From: Actinomycetota bacterium
Lineage (GTDB): Bacteria; Actinomycetota; Acidimicrobiia; Acidimicrobiales; Iamiaceae
Assembly: GCA_018268545.1 (NCBI GenBank)
Contig: JAFDWI010000355.1
Location: 1 to 24,518, forward strand
DNA length: 24,518 bases
Direction of reading: 5' to 3'
The translations under genes and the position numbers were made by a program. Under the pieces are notes generated by a model, which was not told the origin of the DNA, made no database searches, and saw nothing but the letters and a program-made list of their open reading frames with translations. Below are positions 21,314 to 24,518 of the stretch, one piece after another. The stretch's first letter is position 1. Each line of letters opens with the position of its first letter.

Positions 21314-22456
21314 ATGCGACGCATCATTGCAACCGTCGTCGTGTTGGCGACGCTCTACGCCGGTGCGGGAGTCACCGCGGCAGCGCCGACCACCGATTCG
21401 ACATCGATCCGAACTGCGGCGATCGCGTGGCTCGCGCCGCAGGTCACCGCCGAGGGAGCGTTGATCAGCCCGTACACCTCGGCGCCCGACCCGAGCCTCA
21501 CCGCACAGGCCCTGCTCGGGCTCGCAGCTTCCGGATCCGAGCCCGCGACGGTGACCAGGATGGTGGCCTGGCTCGAAACGCAGGTCCAGGCGTTCGTGGC
21601 ACCTGGTCACGCCGCGGACTCACCGGGTGCGTTGGCGTGGTTGATCCTCGATGCGGAGGCGACCGGTGTCGATCCGACCGACTTCGGCGGCGTGGACCTC
21701 GTGACGCGCCTCGAGGCCACGCAACGATCGAACGGACTGTTCGGTGCAGCGGATCCGACCTATGACGGTTCGTTCCGCCAGGGTCTTTCGTTGATCGCGT
21801 TGTCGTCGGTGGGGCATCACGACACCGCGGGTCTCGCGTGGTTGGAATCCCAGCAGTGCACCGGCGGCGCGTATGTCGCGTATCGTGCCGACCTCTCGAT
21901 TCCCTGCCCGGCGGTCGACGTGTCGACCTTCACCGGGCCGGATACGAACTCGACCGCGATGGCGGCGATGGCGTTGTCGCTCGGGGGAGCGGCTTCACCG
22001 GCCGCCGCCGCGATGACGTGGCTGCAGTCGGTTCGCACCCCCGCCGGTGGATTCCCGTACCTCGGCGACCCGACGATCGCCGAGGACGCCAACTCGACTG
22101 GCCTCGTCGCACTCGCGTTCCGCACCGTCGACGGCAGCACCGATGCCGGTTCGGTCGCGGCGCTCGCCTCGTTGCAGGTTCCGGCAACCGGGCCTGTCGC
22201 CGACCGTGGCGGGATCGCCTTCCAACCCCAGGGTGGCAGCCTCGTCCCGGACCTGTCCGCGACCGCGCAGGCGCTGATGGGCCTCGCCGGGCAGGCCTTC
22301 CCGTTCCGTCCGGCCGCGCCGCCGACGACCTCGACGACGTCCACGACGATGCCGGGTTCGACGACGTCCACGACAACGCCGTCGACCACGCCGTCGACTA
22401 CGCCACCGCCGCCGGTCGCGACGCCGGTGCGTGCCGTTCCGACGTTCACCGGCTGA
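21314..22456 (+). CDS. Secreted alpha/alpha-toroid (prenyltransferase/intrinsic-factor-like) repeat protein, B12-regulated
   Basis: The 380-residue product has a Sec-type signal peptide (residues 1 to about 24, ending VTAAAP). About six helical-pair repeats follow, with the recurring pattern WL-x(2-3)-Q ... G(G)F/Y ... D-x-(N/S)-(S)TA ... AL. Examples are AWLESQQCTGGAYVAY then DTNSTAMAAMAL, and TWLQSVRTPAGGFPY then EDANSTGLVALAF. This is the terpenoid-cyclase/prenyltransferase toroid fold, which is also the large domain of intrinsic factor and transcobalamin. The DxDD acid motif of squalene-hopene cyclases is absent, so a binding role is favoured over cyclisation. A Thr/Ser/Pro-rich tail (about 335-380) ends the protein, with no membrane anchor. 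AGGAGA lies five bases before the ATG. Cobalamin binding is inferred from the riboswitch and the neighbouring gene. Confidence 0.82.
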   Translation: MRRIIATVVVLATLYAGAGVTAAAPTTDSTSIRTAAIAWLAPQVTAEGALISPYTSAPDPSLTAQALLGLAASGSEPATVTRMVAWLETQVQAFVAPGHAADSPGALAWLILDAEATGVDPTDFGGVDLVTRLEATQRSNGLFGAADPTYDGSFRQGLSLIALSSVGHHDTAGLAWLESQQCTGGAYVAYRADLSIPCPAVDVSTFTGPDTNSTAMAAMALSLGGAASPAAAAMTWLQSVRTPAGGFPYLGDPTIAEDANSTGLVALAFRTVDGSTDAGSVAALASLQVPATGPVADRGGIAFQPQGGSLVPDLSATAQALMGLAGQAFPFRPAAPPTTSTTSTTMPGSTTSTTTPSTTPSTTPPPPVATPVRAVPTFTG

Positions 22457-22473
22457 CGGGTTCGTCTCGAACG

Positions 22474-23439
22474 ATGCGATGGCATCGACGCATCGCGATC
22501 CTCGGGGTCGGTGCGCTGGCCGTGGTCGGCGCGCGGGCCCCGGCGGTCGCCGGCGCGAGCACGCGGGCTGCCTGCGCGGCGGGTGACGCCCACGTCGCGG
22601 TCGTGGTCGACTTCGGGTCGGCGCCGGGTGCACCGAACGGCGTCCTGGGGTCCTGCGTGGACGTGCCCGGATCCGCAAACGGCATGACTGCGCTCCGCGC
22701 AGCGGATCAGGTCGGGGTCGACTCGAGCGGCAAGGTCTGCCAGATCGCCGGCTTTCCGGCCACGTACGACCCCACGAACTGTTCGGCACCCCAGAACGGC
22801 CAACTCTCCTACTGGGCCTATTTCCACGGCATGCCCGACGGGTGGACCTACAGTTCGATCGGAGCCGGTGGCTGGCGCGTGCAGCCGTCGGTGGTCGAAG
22901 GATGGCACTTCGTGACGGTGGCGGTCACCCAACAGTCGTCGGCCCCGCCGCCACGGAACTTCGACAACGGCGCGTCGTATCTGTGGCAGTCGACCTGTGC
23001 AGATTCGAACGGCCAACCACCCTCCACCGCGTCGCCGACCCCGCCCCCGGCGTTCTCGGGCACATCACCAGGATCGCAGCCCGGCGCCGGTGCCGGCGCA
23101 TCGAGTACCGGCGGGTCGCCCTCGGCGTCGACTTCGATGCCGGCCGCCGGATCATCGGCGTCGCCGACGTCCCAGGTCGGCCCCGCTTCGTCGGAGGTGG
23201 TGACTGGTCGAGCAGACGGGTCGGAGACGACCGGATTGCGTTCGGGTCGATCGGCGGCGAGGTTGTCGCGTGCCCAGGTGGCCGCAGCGGCGAAGGTGGC
23301 ATCCGGGCGAACCAGGGGAGTGCCGATCAGCCGGATGCTCGGTGCCGGCCTGGCGATCGCTTCGATCGCGGCGATCCTCGTGTACCTCACCCGCCGATCA
23401 CGGCATCGTGCCGCGACGGGCTCGATCGATCAGGATTGA
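22474..23439 (+). CDS. Membrane-anchored DUF4430-like (transcobalamin C-domain-like) protein, B12-regulated
   Basis: The 321-residue product has a signal peptide (1 to about 27, ending PAVAGA) and a compact domain at about 32-178. A Ser/Pro/Ala/Gly-rich stalk and a C-terminal transmembrane helix (about 288-306) with basic tail follow. The domain has the aromatic pattern of DUF4430, the small domain of intrinsic factor and transcobalamin: LSYWAYFHGMPDGWTYSSIG (111-130), then GGWRVQPSVVEGWHF (132-146). Five cysteines (34, 61, 89, 103, 175) could form disulfides. It starts 17 bases after the toroid gene and is clearly in its operon; the ribosome site is weak. The anchored protein could hold the toroid partner and close over cobalamin. 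The assignment to DUF4430 is by eye and the function is inferred. The 3' end overlaps the convergent kinase gene by ten bases. Confidence 0.78.
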   Translation: MRWHRRIAILGVGALAVVGARAPAVAGASTRAACAAGDAHVAVVVDFGSAPGAPNGVLGSCVDVPGSANGMTALRAADQVGVDSSGKVCQIAGFPATYDPTNCSAPQNGQLSYWAYFHGMPDGWTYSSIGAGGWRVQPSVVEGWHFVTVAVTQQSSAPPPRNFDNGASYLWQSTCADSNGQPPSTASPTPPPAFSGTSPGSQPGAGAGASSTGGSPSASTSMPAAGSSASPTSQVGPASSEVVTGRADGSETTGLRSGRSAARLSRAQVAAAAKVASGRTRGVPISRMLGAGLAIASIAAILVYLTRRSRHRAATGSIDQD

Positions 23440-24518
23440 TCGTCTCCGGAAGCTTCGGTGTCGGCCGACTGTGCCCACGGACTCTTGTCCGGAGTGTCGG
23501 CCGGTTCCGGGTTCGACAAGCGCCGATGGACGCCGAGGAGCGACTCGAGGTCCGATCCCTGCGGCGAGGCCGCTGCGGTTGTCGGGGACGCCACGGCCGG
23601 TGCGGCCACCGTTGACGGCGAACTCTCCGCGGCCGCTGCGGGAGCGGAAGCCGTCCGAGCGGAACGACTGCGAGCGAGCAGCCGCTCTCCAATGGTCACC
23701 GTTGCGGTCGTGCCGTCGGCGTCCGACCGGAGTTCGACGCTGATCCCGAGCCCGGTAGCCAGGTGCCCTGCCACGAAGTGACCCATGTAGCGCGAAGGTG
23801 CGACCGTGAAGGACTCCTGACCCGACAGGCGACGGTTCGCGGTTTCGACCTGCTCGGGTGTCATCCCGATCCCGTGGTCGACGATGGTGATCTCGTACCC
23901 GTCGGTGAGCCGTCGCCCCGACACGTCGACCGTCGTGGTCGGCGGCGAGAAGTTCAGACCGTTCTCGATCAGCTCGGCGAGGATGTGCGCGAGGTCGGCC
24001 GCGACGCTCGTCGGGAGTCGCGCCTCGTCGACGTTGCCGATCGTGACCCGGGTGTACTCGTCGACCTCGCTGAGCGCGGACCGCAGCGCGTCGATGACGG
24101 GGGCAGGTTGACCTGCACGGCGCTGACGGGTCACCCCGGCGAGCACGATCAGCGATTCGGCGTTACGGCGGATCCGGGTGGCGAGGTGGTCGAGCTTGAA
24201 GAGGTTCTCGAGCACCTGCTCGTCTTCCTCGGTGCGCTCCAGGTCGGTGATGAAGTCGAGTTGGCGGGCCACGAGGCCTTGGACCCGTCGGCCGAGGTTG
24301 AGGAACGAGTCGGCGAAGTTGCGGCGTTGCATCGCCTGCTCGACGGCGAGTTGAAGTGCGCGTTGTTGGACATCGTTGATCGACCGCGCGACGTCGCGCA
24401 CCTCGTCGCGGCTGGACACGACGATCGGTTCGAGTTTCGGTTCGACGATGTCCTCACCGATGGGCGTCGCGAGCACGCTGCCGACGGCCTCGGGGAGTCC
24501 CTTGGTCGCCATCGAGTG
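23430..24518 (-). CDS. Sensor histidine kinase, C-terminal part (5' end cut by window edge)
   Basis: The frame stays open to the window edge. The ATG at 24512 is unlikely to be the start because a HAMP-like segment begins there, so at least 362 residues are visible. A coiled region with SFLNLGRRVQGLVARQLDFITDLE and then LFKLDHLATRIRRNAE gives the likely phosphoacceptor His109 (counting from that ATG). The HATPase domain follows, with N box AELIENGLNFSP (179-190), G1 box DHGIGMTPEQ (212-221) and a G2-type GHFVAGHLATGLGISVEL. A Pro/Ala/Ser-rich tail ends the protein. The sequence resembles the nitrate-sensor-like and CvnA kinases of actinobacteria. No roadblock, DUF742, GTPase or response-regulator gene follows it. 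It would sense an envelope signal through a part outside the window. Confidence 0.85.
   Translation of the reverse strand, partial: HSMATKGLPEAVGSVLATPIGEDIVEPKLEPIVVSSRDEVRDVARSINDVQQRALQLAVEQAMQRRNFADSFLNLGRRVQGLVARQLDFITDLERTEEDEQVLENLFKLDHLATRIRRNAESLIVLAGVTRQRRAGQPAPVIDALRSALSEVDEYTRVTIGNVDEARLPTSVAADLAHILAELIENGLNFSPPTTTVDVSGRRLTDGYEITIVDHGIGMTPEQVETANRRLSGQESFTVAPSRYMGHFVAGHLATGLGISVELRSDADGTTATVTIGERLLARSRSARTASAPAAAAESSPSTVAAPAVASPTTAAASPQGSDLESLLGVHRRLSNPEPADTPDKSPWAQSADTEASGDDQS

Noticed and set aside
22319..22420. Repeated ACGACG/TCGACG units resembling a short repeat array
   Set aside because: They are codon repeats for the Thr/Ser/Pro tail of the toroid protein. There are no unique spacers of uniform length, so this is not CRISPR.
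21314..22456. Squalene-hopene cyclase or prenyltransferase enzyme
   Set aside because: The toroid repeats match the fold, but no DxDD cyclase motif or zinc ligand set is visible. The protein is exported and B12-regulated, which fits a binding protein better.

Overview
This is a GC-rich (roughly two-thirds G+C by eye), gene-dense chromosomal segment. It most resembles an actinobacterium, possibly a member of Acidimicrobiia. Supporting points are a mycobacterial-style type II MenB, many four-base stop/start overlaps, several genes that look leaderless (TANNNT six or seven bases before the start codon), an actinobacterial-looking cobalamin riboswitch, and a multidomain sensor kinase of the actinobacterial kind. 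The lineage is inferred from style only. No rRNA, transposase, integrase, phage gene or CRISPR array was seen. The window reads as core chromosome with lineage-specific surface-protein genes.

Layout. 1-3598 (minus strand): mutM, then an SDR-menB pair with a 4-base overlap, then a GlcD-like FAD-linked oxidase that runs off the left edge. 3736-5503 (plus): a membrane-anchored protein with an acidic linker and a FecR-like domain, then a crotonase. 5535-7083 (minus): msrB, then two overlapping multi-pass membrane proteins. 7188-8984 (plus): a FadE5-like acyl-CoA dehydrogenase, convergent with an aminoglycoside-phosphotransferase-fold kinase (8978-9979, minus). 10221-10709 (plus): glutathione peroxidase. 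10913-18017 (plus): a long run with almost no intergenic space, holding a DEAD-box RNA helicase, a solitary N6-adenine DNA methyltransferase, a membrane-anchored Ig-like protein, metX, a MetZ/MetB-type PLP enzyme and a Ser/Thr-rich two-TM protein. 18181-19368: a zinc-ribbon plus PH-like protein. 19401-19476: tRNA-Gly(GCC), followed by a strong terminator shared with the convergent pyruvate kinase gene (19539-20987, minus).

The most interesting part is 21064-23439. A cobalamin riboswitch precedes a two-gene operon for exported proteins. The first is an alpha/alpha-toroid repeat protein. The second carries a DUF4430-like domain and a C-terminal membrane anchor. Together they match, in split form, the two domains of animal intrinsic factor and transcobalamin. 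With B12-responsive control, this suggests a surface cobalamin (or corrinoid) capture system. The function is inferred and no transporter lies within the window. A sensor-kinase gene, cut by the right edge, converges on this operon.

How the genes may work together. metX and metZ make homocysteine from homoserine for methionine and S-adenosylmethionine. The methyltransferase just upstream uses S-adenosylmethionine. The acyl-CoA dehydrogenase, crotonase and SDR fit fatty-acid or related acyl-CoA breakdown. MenB supplies menaquinone. MsrB and Gpx handle oxidative damage and MutM repairs oxidised guanine.
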